From: Sulfitobacter sp.
GTDB taxonomy: Bacteria; Pseudomonadota; Alphaproteobacteria; Rhodobacterales; Rhodobacteraceae
Assembly: GCA_024636405.1 (NCBI GenBank)
Contig: JAGXHC010000174.1
Span: 1 to 6,834 of the forward strand
Direction of reading: 5' to 3'
Length of the DNA: 6,834 nucleotides
Shown: positions 1-5,943 of the stretch, piece after piece
Position numbering within the stretch: position 1 is the stretch's first letter
How the letters are laid out: each line of letters begins with the position of its first letter
Translations under genes and position numbers: made by a program
Notes under the pieces: generated by a model
What the model was told of the DNA's origin: nothing
The model's database searches: none
Seen by the model: only the letters and a program-made list of their open reading frames with translations

Positions 1-1222
1 CGCGGTCGATACCGGTGTTGTGGGTCAGATCGGGCTGGCCGCCCCGATTGGCGCCGTGGGGCTGGGCGCGATCATCCTGTCGGCGCTGTATTGGATCTTT
101 GGCTTTCTGCGCATGGGCACTGTCGGGCTGACGGCACAGGCCGCGGGGCAGGGCGACACGGCGGAGGTTGCCGCACTTTTGTCACGCGGGCTGCTGATCG
201 GGGCAGGGGCGGGTGTGGTCATCGTGGCCCTGCAAATACCGCTGTTCTGGGCGGCCTTCGCGGCGTCGCCCGGATCACCGGAGGTGGAGGGGCTGGCGCG
301 CCAGTATATGGCGATCCGGGTCTGGTCGGCGCCTGCCGCGATCTCGATCTATGCCATAACCGGTTGGCTGATCGCGCAGGAGCGCACGCGCGCGGTGCTG
401 GCAATTCAGTTGTGGATGAACGGACTGAACATCGTTCTGGACCTGTGGTTCGTGCTGGGGCTGGACTGGGGGGTGCAGGGCGTCGCCGTCGCTACTTTCC
501 TTGCGGAATGGAGCGGTGCGGCGATGGGCTTGTGGTTCTGCCGCGCGGCGTTTCGCGTCGCCGCATGGCGCGACTGGGCCGTGGTCTTTGCACGCTCACG
601 CTGGCTGCACATGATGCGCTTGAACGGTGATATCCTGATCCGGTCGATGCTGCTGGAGGCGGTGTTTGTCTCCTTTCTGTTCGTCGGATCGGGATTTGGC
701 GATGTCACGCTGGCTGCCAATCAGGTGCTTTTGCAGTTTCTGATGATCACCGCTTTTGGGCTGGACGGCTTTGCATTTGCTGCCGAGGCGCTGGTGGGCC
801 GGGCACTGGGCGCACGCCAGCGCGGTGTGCTGCGCCGTGCGGCCGTGTTGACCAGCGGCTGGGGTCTGCTGATCTGTATCGCGATGACCGTGGGTTTTGC
901 GCTGGCCGGAGGAGCCATCATTGACCTGATGGCCAAAGCGCCCAAGGTGCAGATCGAGGCGCGCGTGTTCCTGCCCTATATGGTTGCGGCGCCCTTGGCG
1001 GGGTGTGCGGCCTGGATGCTGGACGGTATTTTCATCGGGGCCACCAGATCCCGCGATATGCGCAACATGATGGCGGTGTCCTTTGCGGTCTATTGTGCCT
1101 GCGCCGCCCTGCTGGTGCCTTGGCTGGGCAATCACGGGTTGTGGCTGTCGATGCTGGTGTCCTTTATCGCGCGCGGCATCACGCTGGGCCTGCGATACCC
1201 GGCGCTGGAGGCCGCAGCCTGA
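1..1222 (+). CDS. MATE family efflux transporter, DinF subfamily (5' partial)
   Basis: Inner-membrane multidrug/toxin exporter driven by a Na+ or H+ gradient. The reading frame is open from base 2 and ends at TGA 1220-1222, so the true start lies upstream. A GTG at position 20 is internal: the codons before it read A-V-D-T-G-V-V-G-Q, the usual end of transmembrane helix 1 in DinF-type proteins. About 406 residues are visible against roughly 440-450 for the family, so some 30-40 N-terminal residues are missing. Numbering from that GTG, family motifs are GFLRMGT with TAQAAGQGD (28-46), NIVLDLWFVLGL (137-148), LAANQVLLQFL (231-241) and LDGFAFAAEALVG (248-260). The Asp in VDTG and the Asp at 141 lie where acidic coupling residues occur in PfMATE; that equivalence is from memory. 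The substrate cannot be read from sequence. It converges with the arsC remnant, and no terminator follows the stop. Confidence 0.93.
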   Translation, partial: AVDTGVVGQIGLAAPIGAVGLGAIILSALYWIFGFLRMGTVGLTAQAAGQGDTAEVAALLSRGLLIGAGAGVVIVALQIPLFWAAFAASPGSPEVEGLARQYMAIRVWSAPAAISIYAITGWLIAQERTRAVLAIQLWMNGLNIVLDLWFVLGLDWGVQGVAVATFLAEWSGAAMGLWFCRAAFRVAAWRDWAVVFARSRWLHMMRLNGDILIRSMLLEAVFVSFLFVGSGFGDVTLAANQVLLQFLMITAFGLDGFAFAAEALVGRALGARQRGVLRRAAVLTSGWGLLICIAMTVGFALAGGAIIDLMAKAPKVQIEARVFLPYMVAAPLAGCAAWMLDGIFIGATRSRDMRNMMAVSFAVYCACAALLVPWLGNHGLWLSMLVSFIARGITLGLRYPALEAAA

Positions 1223-1350
1223 GCGATTTCTGCGGCGTCGGGTGCGTCACCAAGCGAGCGGCGCACTGTCACCGGCCTCCCCGCCGCCCCGATCAGCGCC
1301 AGCGCCTGACGGGATTTGGGACAGCGCGGATTGTGCCAAAGCGTGATCAA
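1132..1350 (-). pseudogene. Truncated ArsC/Spx-family arsenate reductase-like gene
   Basis: The 72-codon frame starts at TTG 1350-1348 and ends at TGA 1134-1132. Its first ~42 residues match the N-terminus of glutaredoxin-type ArsC proteins: [17 protein letters not shown] carries the active-site Cys10 in an NPRCxKSR setting, followed by the usual VTVRR strand and a DAPDAAEI helix start. Family members are about 110-120 residues long, and here the resemblance stops near base 1222. The last ~30 codons are simply antisense to the C-terminus of the MATE gene, so about two thirds of the fold is absent. The simplest reading is a deletion that removed the 3' part of arsC up to the MATE stop. The start overlaps the pyrD stop by four bases (TTGA), so translation may be coupled. 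The short product is unlikely to reduce arsenate. It could still be expressed as a stub. Confidence 0.72.
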
Positions 1351-2390
1351 AGCCAGTCTTTTCGTTTGCTGCCGACCGCCTCTGCGACGCAGGCAAAGCC
1401 GTCGCGCTGCAACAGCGCGTCCAGCCCCCGCGCGATCCGGGGCACCAGCGACAGCCCGTCAAAAACCAGCGCCGTATAAAGCTGCACCGCAGACGCGCCC
1501 GCGCAGATCTTGGCATAGGCGTCTTCGGCCGTGCTGATGCCCCCCACCCCGATCAGCGGAATATCAGTCAGCGTCGACAGCCGCGCCAGCACGCGGGTGG
1601 ATTTATCAAACAGCGGCGCACCGGAAAGCCCGCCCGCCTGTCCCGCATCCGGCCCGTGCAGCCCTGTGCGGTCCAGCGTGGTATTGGTCGCGATGATTGC
1701 GGCCACCTGCGCGTCCTGTGCAACGCTGGCAATATCGGCAAGGTCGGCGTCGCTGAGATCCGGCGCGATCTTCAGAAAAACCGGCACTTTACCGCGCACC
1801 CGCATGACCCCTTTCAACAACGCAGCCAGCGCCATTGGCCCCTGCAAATCGCGCAGCTTTTCGGTATTGGGGGACGACACGTTGACGGTGGCAAAATCAA
1901 TGTGTTCATGCGCCAGCCGCAGGACCGCCGCGAAATCCTCGGCGCGGTTGGCGTTGTCCTTGTTCGCGCCCAGATTCAGGCCCACGGGGATGCCCGGCCC
2001 CCGACGCGCAAGCCGCGCCACAATCGCCTCTGCCCCGTCGTTGTTGAAACCAAAGCGGTTGATCGCCGCGCGGTCCCGGCTTAGCCGGAACAGACGCGGG
2101 CGCGGATTGCCGGGTTGCGGCAGGGGGGTGGCGGCGCCCACTTCGACAAAGCCGAAACCGGCGCGTGACAGCGGCGCGACTGCGGTGGCATTCTTGTCAA
2201 ATCCAGCCGCCAGCCCGATGGGGTTGGGCAGGTCGATGCCTGCCAGACGCGTCGCCAGACGCGGCGAGGTGATCGGGCCGGGCGCAGGGGCCAGCCCCAT
2301 CTGCAAGGCCCGGATCGCCAGTCCGTGCGCGGCCTCCGGGTCAATCCGGTGCAGCGCCACCAGTCCCAGTTGTTCCAGCCAGGGCGTCAC
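1347..2390 (-). CDS. pyrD: Dihydroorotate dehydrogenase (quinone), class 2
   Basis: Oxidises dihydroorotate to orotate, the fourth step of de novo pyrimidine synthesis, passing electrons through FMN to membrane quinone. With a GTG start at 2390 the protein is 347 residues, normal for class 2. The frame stays open to 2525, but that extension only overlaps the DUF952 gene and lacks family resemblance. The chosen start gives [10 protein letters not shown] then [13 protein letters not shown], the amphipathic N-terminal helices that sit on the membrane in this class. Motifs: GFDKNA (63-68), the [22 protein letters not shown] loop (85-103), NRFGFNNDG (111-119), NVSSPNT (170-176) with Ser173 as the class 2 catalytic base (Ser175 in E. 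coli), LKIAPD with Lys207, NTT (236-238), and GVGGIST plus [11 protein letters not shown] (281-308) for FMN phosphate. It lies 13 bases after the DUF952 stop and overlaps the arsC remnant by four, so it is surely in an operon. The Shine-Dalgarno is weak, which leaves the exact start slightly uncertain. Confidence 0.96.
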   Translation of the reverse strand: MTPWLEQLGLVALHRIDPEAAHGLAIRALQMGLAPAPGPITSPRLATRLAGIDLPNPIGLAAGFDKNATAVAPLSRAGFGFVEVGAATPLPQPGNPRPRLFRLSRDRAAINRFGFNNDGAEAIVARLARRGPGIPVGLNLGANKDNANRAEDFAAVLRLAHEHIDFATVNVSSPNTEKLRDLQGPMALAALLKGVMRVRGKVPVFLKIAPDLSDADLADIASVAQDAQVAAIIATNTTLDRTGLHGPDAGQAGGLSGAPLFDKSTRVLARLSTLTDIPLIGVGGISTAEDAYAKICAGASAVQLYTALVFDGLSLVPRIARGLDALLQRDGFACVAEAVGSKRKDWL

Positions 2391-2403
2391 ACGGGCCTGC
2401 GCG

Positions 2404-2754
2404 TCACTGGCTGGCCTCTGCCAGACCGGGCGGAAACTGGTGCACGCCGTCTTCCAACGGAAGCGGCAGCGCCCACACCACATCGGCCAATTGCAGCGGC
2501 CGGTAAAGATGCGGAAACAGCGCATCGCCGCGCGACTTTTCCCATTTCAGCGCATCGCCCAGTGGCTCTGTCTCAAGCGCGAGCAAAAACAGATTGGCCT
2601 GCCCGGCAAAGTGTTTTGCTGCCGTCTCTGCCGCCTGTTGCGCGGTTGAAAAATGAACATAGCCATCGGTCACATCAATCGGCGCACCGTCGGAATGCCC
2701 GTTTTTGCGCAGATCGGCCCATTCGTCGGCCCGGAATATTTTGTAAATCAACAT
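2404..2754 (-). CDS. DUF952 domain protein
   Basis: A 116-residue cytoplasmic protein with no signal peptide or membrane segment. It matches the DUF952 family over nearly its whole length: [12 protein letters not shown] at the start, [13 protein letters not shown] (25-37), [10 protein letters not shown] (42-51), GDALKWE (66-72) and FPHLYRPL (80-87) in the usual order. The biochemical function is not known. I recall the family being placed near the ADP-ribosyltransferase fold, but no activity can be claimed from this sequence. The ATG at 2754 is the natural start because the conserved block begins there; no clear Shine-Dalgarno precedes it. It is the first gene of the DUF952-pyrD-arsC block and ends 13 bases before pyrD, so both are probably on one transcript. 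The 3' end, after FPPG, is a short non-conserved tail. Confidence 0.9.
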   Translation of the reverse strand: MLIYKIFRADEWADLRKNGHSDGAPIDVTDGYVHFSTAQQAAETAAKHFAGQANLFLLALETEPLGDALKWEKSRGDALFPHLYRPLQLADVVWALPLPLEDGVHQFPPGLAEASQ

Positions 2755-2760
2755 CGTGGT

Positions 2761-2789
2761 TTGATGCCTGCGTCAATGGCGACGGTCAA
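2761..2789 (-). promoter_or_regulatory. Candidate promoter for the DUF952-pyrD operon
   Basis: On the - strand, TTGACC (2789-2784) is followed after 17 bases by CATCAA (2766-2761), a weak -10 with three of six consensus bases. A start about seven bases downstream would fall at or next to the ATG at 2754, giving a leaderless or near-leaderless message. That would fit the absence of a visible Shine-Dalgarno before DUF952. The -35 overlaps the left arm of the inverted repeat at 2782-2813. This is a guess by eye; alphaproteobacterial promoters are poorly predicted this way. Confidence 0.25.
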
Positions 2790-2813
2790 GGTAGGAACGA
2801 CACCTTGAGCCGT
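2782..2813. promoter_or_regulatory. Bulged inverted repeat, candidate operator
   Basis: The left arm ACGGTCAAGGT (2782-2792) is the reverse complement of the right arm ACCTTGA-g-CCGT (2802-2813) apart from one extra G at 2809. The arms are separated by nine bases, giving 11 matched pairs. It lies between the divergent DUF952-pyrD and nucleotidase genes, about 28 bases upstream of the DUF952 ATG and about 80 upstream of the nucleotidase ATG. No T-run follows on either strand, so it is not an intrinsic terminator. Its position suits a regulator binding site covering the candidate - strand -35. The binding protein cannot be named. Confidence 0.45.
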
Positions 2814-2833
2814 GCGTCGCCGCAACATCTGCT

Positions 2834-2862
2834 TTGACACGCGCCGCCCCGCGCGCCACGAT
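2834..2862 (+). promoter_or_regulatory. Candidate promoter for the 5'-nucleotidase gene
   Basis: A perfect -35 hexamer TTGACA (2834-2839) is followed after 17 bases by CACGAT (2857-2862), which matches three of six -10 bases including the key A at position two and the final T. Transcription from here would leave a leader of roughly 20-25 bases carrying the GGGGA ribosome site. The strong -35 with a poor -10 is common in GC-rich alphaproteobacteria, but the assignment is by eye. I saw no Pho box, so phosphate control is not shown. Confidence 0.38.
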
Positions 2863-2881
2863 GCAAACATAACAACCAACT

Positions 2882-2886
2882 GGGGA
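2882..2886 (+). promoter_or_regulatory. Shine-Dalgarno site of the 5'-nucleotidase
   Basis: GGGGA is followed by five bases (AAACC) and then the ATG at 2892. It fixes the start at the methionine that opens the signal peptide. Confidence 0.7.
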
Positions 2887-2891
2887 AAACC

Positions 2892-4448
2892 ATGAAACGA
2901 TTCCTGACAGCCACGGCTGCGCTGGCACTGACCGCCGGTACGGCCGCCGCCGAGTACAGCCTGACCATCTTGCACACCAATGATTTCCACGCGCGATTTG
3001 AACCGATCAGCAAATATGACGGTCCCTGTTCGGCCGAAGACAATACCGCGGGGGAATGTTTTGGCGGATCGGGCCGTCTGGTCACGGCAATTGCCGAGGC
3101 GCGTGCGCGGTCCAACAATGCGATCCTTGTGGATGGCGGTGATCAGTTTCAGGGCACACTGTTTTACACCCAGTACAAGGGCGCGCTGGCCGCCGAAATG
3201 ATGAACAAGATGGGGTATGACGCGATGACCGTGGGCAACCACGAATTCGACGACGGCCCCGAAGTGCTGCGCGGATTCATGGATGCGGTGAATTTCCCGG
3301 TGCTGATGTCGAATGCCGATGTCTCGGGCGAGCCGCTGTTGGCTGACAAGCTGGCGAAATCCGCAGTGATTGAACGCGGTGGTGAGAAGATCGGCCTGAT
3401 CGGCCTGACGCCGCAGGACACCAACGAACTGGCCAGCCCCGGCGACAACATCACGTTTTCCGATCCCGTCGCAGCGGTGCAGGGCGAGGTGGACAAGCTG
3501 ACCGCCGAAGGCGTCAACAAGATCATTGTGCTCAGCCATTCCGGCTATGGCACCGACCAGAAAGTTGCGGCAGGGACCACCGGCGTTGATGTGATCGTGG
3601 GCGGACATTCCAACACGCTGCTGTCCAACACCAATGAGCGCGCCGAAGGCCCGTACCCGACGATGGTGAACAACACCGCCATCGTGCAGGCCTATGCCTA
3701 TGGCAAATTTCTGGGCGAGCTGAACGTGACCTTTGACGACGAAGGCAATGTGACCGACGCCACCGGTGAGCCGCTGATCATGGATGCCGCCGTTACCGAA
3801 GACGAAGGCACAGTCAGCCGGATCGCCGAAGCCGCCAAACCGCTGGAGGAGATCCGCAACAAGGTCGTTGCCGAAACCACCGAGGCGATCGACGGCGACC
3901 GCGACACATGCCGGGCGCAGGAATGTTCCATGGGAAATCTTGTGTCGGACGCGATGCTGGACCGGGTCAAGGATCAGGGCATCGATGTGGCCATTTCCAA
4001 CTCAGGCGGGCTGCGTGCCTCCATCGACGCGGGCGAAGTCACGATGGGCGAGGTGCTGACCGTGCTGCCGTTCCAGAACACGCTGTCCACATTTCAGGTC
4101 GACGGTGGCACGCTGGTAGCAGCGCTTGAAAACGGCGTGAGCCAGCATGAGGAGGGCGCAGGCCGCTTTCCGCAGGTTGCCGGCATGAGCTTTTCGTTCG
4201 ACCCCAAGGCAGAGCCGGGCAGCCGCATCAGCGACGTGATGGTGGGCGGTGCGCCGATTGATCCCGCGCAGGTCTATGGCGTGGTGTCAAACAACTACGT
4301 GCGCAACGGCGGCGATGGCTATGACATGTTCAAAACGGCGGAAAACGCCTATGATTTCGGCCCCGATCTGGCCGATGTCACGGCAGAGTTTCTGGCGAAA
4401 AACGGTGCCTATACGCCCTATACCGACGGTCGCATCGTGATGAAATAA
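2892..4448 (+). CDS. Secreted 5'-nucleotidase/metallophosphatase, UshA/CD73 type
   Basis: A 518-residue exported enzyme expected to strip phosphate from nucleotides, and possibly UDP-sugars or cyclic nucleotides, in the periplasm. A Sec signal peptide (KR, hydrophobic core, AAA) is probably cut after residue 20. The N-terminal metallophosphatase domain holds the two-metal site: D31 and H33 in HTNDFH, D84 in DGGDQ, N116-H117 in GNHE (H117 and D120 catalytic in UshA), H216 in SHSG and H239 in GGHS. The C-terminal nucleotide-binding domain has a CRAQEC segment (340-345, R341 like CD73 R354), N370 and R375 in NSGGLR, F394 in VLPF, and Y469 with D475 in the NGGDG loop, where CD73 and UshA have Phe and Asp. 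The cysteine pairs C46/C56 and C340/C345 match two CD73 disulfides. There is no lipobox or anchor, so it should be soluble. It is monocistronic, divergent from DUF952-pyrD and closed by a terminator. The exact substrate is unknown. Confidence 0.94.
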   Translation: MKRFLTATAALALTAGTAAAEYSLTILHTNDFHARFEPISKYDGPCSAEDNTAGECFGGSGRLVTAIAEARARSNNAILVDGGDQFQGTLFYTQYKGALAAEMMNKMGYDAMTVGNHEFDDGPEVLRGFMDAVNFPVLMSNADVSGEPLLADKLAKSAVIERGGEKIGLIGLTPQDTNELASPGDNITFSDPVAAVQGEVDKLTAEGVNKIIVLSHSGYGTDQKVAAGTTGVDVIVGGHSNTLLSNTNERAEGPYPTMVNNTAIVQAYAYGKFLGELNVTFDDEGNVTDATGEPLIMDAAVTEDEGTVSRIAEAAKPLEEIRNKVVAETTEAIDGDRDTCRAQECSMGNLVSDAMLDRVKDQGIDVAISNSGGLRASIDAGEVTMGEVLTVLPFQNTLSTFQVDGGTLVAALENGVSQHEEGAGRFPQVAGMSFSFDPKAEPGSRISDVMVGGAPIDPAQVYGVVSNNYVRNGGDGYDMFKTAENAYDFGPDLADVTAEFLAKNGAYTPYTDGRIVMK

Positions 4449-4471
4449 GCGACTGCGACAGTAATCATGGG

Positions 4472-4504
4472 GGGCGCGTCCTGTTGCAGGGCGCGCCCTT
4501 TTTT
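4472..4504 (+). terminator. Rho-independent terminator of the 5'-nucleotidase
   Basis: GGGCGCG (4472-4478) pairs with CGCGCCC (4492-4498). Inside, T4479 faces G4491 as a wobble, and CCTG (4480-4483) pairs with CAGG (4487-4490) around a three-base TTG loop. This 12-pair stem is followed directly by six T residues (4499-4504). It begins 23 bases after the stop codon. The other strand has no T-run after the hairpin, so it serves the + strand gene only. Confidence 0.93.
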
Positions 4505-4579
4505 GTGGGCGATGGTGCGATATCCGCAAGCCGGACAGATTTGCGCGGACCGGCGACGCGTGCGGCCGGCGGTTGGGTG

Positions 4580-5848
4580 TCACGCCACAGGCGCGGACCC
4601 TCCGGCACTTGCGGTTTCGCCGTCCACATGGCTTAGCTCAGCGGTCTGAAGGTTAGAAGTGCGCCCGGCATTGATCGGCTGGAACAGCGACTTGTCGGGT
4701 TCAGGCACCGCGACGCGTCTGCTCATCCGCCACAGGGTATAGGCAATCACCAGCACATGCGACGCGGACGTCACCAGAAACAGCGCGCGCAGGCCAACCT
4801 CGGACATGGCCCAACCGGCCAGCAGCGGACCGATGATCGACCCCAACCCATAGGTCAGCAGCAGCCCGCCCGAGATCTGGATCGAGCTGCCGGCTTCGGC
4901 ATGGTCATTGGCATGGGCCACAATCACCGGATACATCGCATAGATCGACCCGCCCAGCACCGCCGCCAGCGCAAGGTTCATCGCGCGCCCCTCTGGTGCC
5001 AGCAGGATAAAGCCCAGGTCAGCCAACAGCGCCAGTGACGCCACCGCCACCAACACCCGCCGCCGGTCCATCCGGTCGGACAGAATGCCGACAGGAATTT
5101 GCATGACCGCGCCTGCAAGGATCGGGATCGATGTGAAAAAGGCCACCGCCGCCAGCACCAGTCCGACCTTTTCGGCGTAAACCGCTGCCAGCGTGCCGAA
5201 CGCGGCGTTGGACACCCCCACCCAGAACACCGCAAAGACCGCCACCGGCGAATTGCGCCACAAGGACCGCATGTTCAGTTTGACCGACACCAGCGGCGCG
5301 GGCGTCGAGGTGGAACTGATCGCCGTGGGCACCAACGCCAGACAATAAAATATCGCCCCCAGTGCAAAGAACAGAAACCCGTTGGGATCGCCCAGCGTCA
5401 GCATCATCTGCCCCGCAGTGCTGGCGCCCAGATTGACCATTGTGTAGATGCCAAAGATGCGGCCCCGGCTGCTGGGGGTGGATTGTTCGCTAAGCCAGCT
5501 TTCGACCACCATCGCGGTGCCGGCAAAGCAGAACCCGCAGATTCCGCGCAGCACGATCCAGGCCCAGGGCGTAATAATCAACGCACTGAGCAGAATGGTG
5601 ATCGCGGCGATTGCCGCCATTGCACCGAAGGCGCGCACATGGCCCACCCGCGCCACCAGCGACGATGTCATGATGCAGCCTGACACATATCCCAGCGCCC
5701 AACCGGTGCCCAGCAGACCCAGCGAGAATGAACTGAACCCCTCTGCCGTGCCCCGCACCGGCAGGATCAGCCCGTTGATGCCACCTGCAAACAGCAAAAA
5801 GAACGACCCAAGCAACAAGGCGCTGATCGGCAGGATTTGTCTGAGCAT
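4580..5848 (-). CDS. MFS transporter, YcaD-like
   Basis: A 422-residue inner-membrane transporter with about 12 predicted helices: roughly 5-30, 43-62, 72-92, 94-115, 132-152, 155-175, 201-222, 229-252, 264-284, 289-312, 324-346 and 351-375. Marks of the YcaD-like branch are FLLFAGGINGLILPVR near the start, VVESWLSE (114-121), SRGRIFGIYTMV (127-138) and MYPVIVAHAND (305-315). The second-half MFS motif A is GILSDRMDRRR (254-264), while the first-half copy is degenerate. Residues 380-422 form a polar cytoplasmic tail. The substrate is unknown. The frame is open to 5968, but the extension overlaps the sulfotransferase stop, and a good AAGGA site selects ATG 5848. It lies 95 bases after the sulfotransferase, with no terminator seen between them, so co-transcription is possible. 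It converges on the nucleotidase. No terminator for this strand was found between its stop and 4448. Confidence 0.91.
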   Translation of the reverse strand: MLRQILPISALLLGSFFLLFAGGINGLILPVRGTAEGFSSFSLGLLGTGWALGYVSGCIMTSSLVARVGHVRAFGAMAAIAAITILLSALIITPWAWIVLRGICGFCFAGTAMVVESWLSEQSTPSSRGRIFGIYTMVNLGASTAGQMMLTLGDPNGFLFFALGAIFYCLALVPTAISSTSTPAPLVSVKLNMRSLWRNSPVAVFAVFWVGVSNAAFGTLAAVYAEKVGLVLAAVAFFTSIPILAGAVMQIPVGILSDRMDRRRVLVAVASLALLADLGFILLAPEGRAMNLALAAVLGGSIYAMYPVIVAHANDHAEAGSSIQISGGLLLTYGLGSIIGPLLAGWAMSEVGLRALFLVTSASHVLVIAYTLWRMSRRVAVPEPDKSLFQPINAGRTSNLQTAELSHVDGETASAGGSAPVA

Positions 5849-5854
5849 GGGAAT

Positions 5855-5861
5855 GTCCTTT
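5855..5861 (-). promoter_or_regulatory. Shine-Dalgarno site that sets the MFS start
   Basis: On the - strand AAAGGAC (5861-5855) lies upstream of ATG 5848; the AAGGA core is seven bases from it. Neither the in-frame ATG near 5899 nor the codon at 5968 has a comparable site, so translation from 5848 is preferred. Confidence 0.7.
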
Positions 5862-5943
5862 GGTGCAGCCGCAGTGAGTGTTTGCGCCCTCTTTGCCATA
5901 TCGCGATGACTGATGAAACCGGCGGCGTTTACACCGGACCGAT

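Noticed and set aside
2391..2525. Extended N-terminus for PyrD back to position 2525
   Set aside because: The extra 45 residues overlap the DUF952 gene in another frame and are Trp/Arg/Cys-rich with no PyrD similarity; the GTG at 2390 gives the normal length.
1531..2649. Long + strand open frame (372 codons) opposite pyrD
   Set aside because: It is antisense to a clear PyrD, its translation is Arg/Ser/Pro-rich without family motifs, and such frames are expected opposite GC-rich genes.
2755..2891. Pho box before the nucleotidase
   Set aside because: No pair of CTGTCAT-like repeats with the right spacing is present.
4449..4579. A terminator for the MFS gene on the - strand
   Set aside because: GCCGG/CCGGC arms near 4536-4563 give only about five pairs with a long loop and no T-run; the strong hairpin at 4472-4498 lacks a T-run on the - strand.
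5849..5943. Hairpin (AAAC/GTTT around CGGCGGC) after the sulfotransferase stop
   Set aside because: Only four pairs and no T-run; not a credible terminator or operator.
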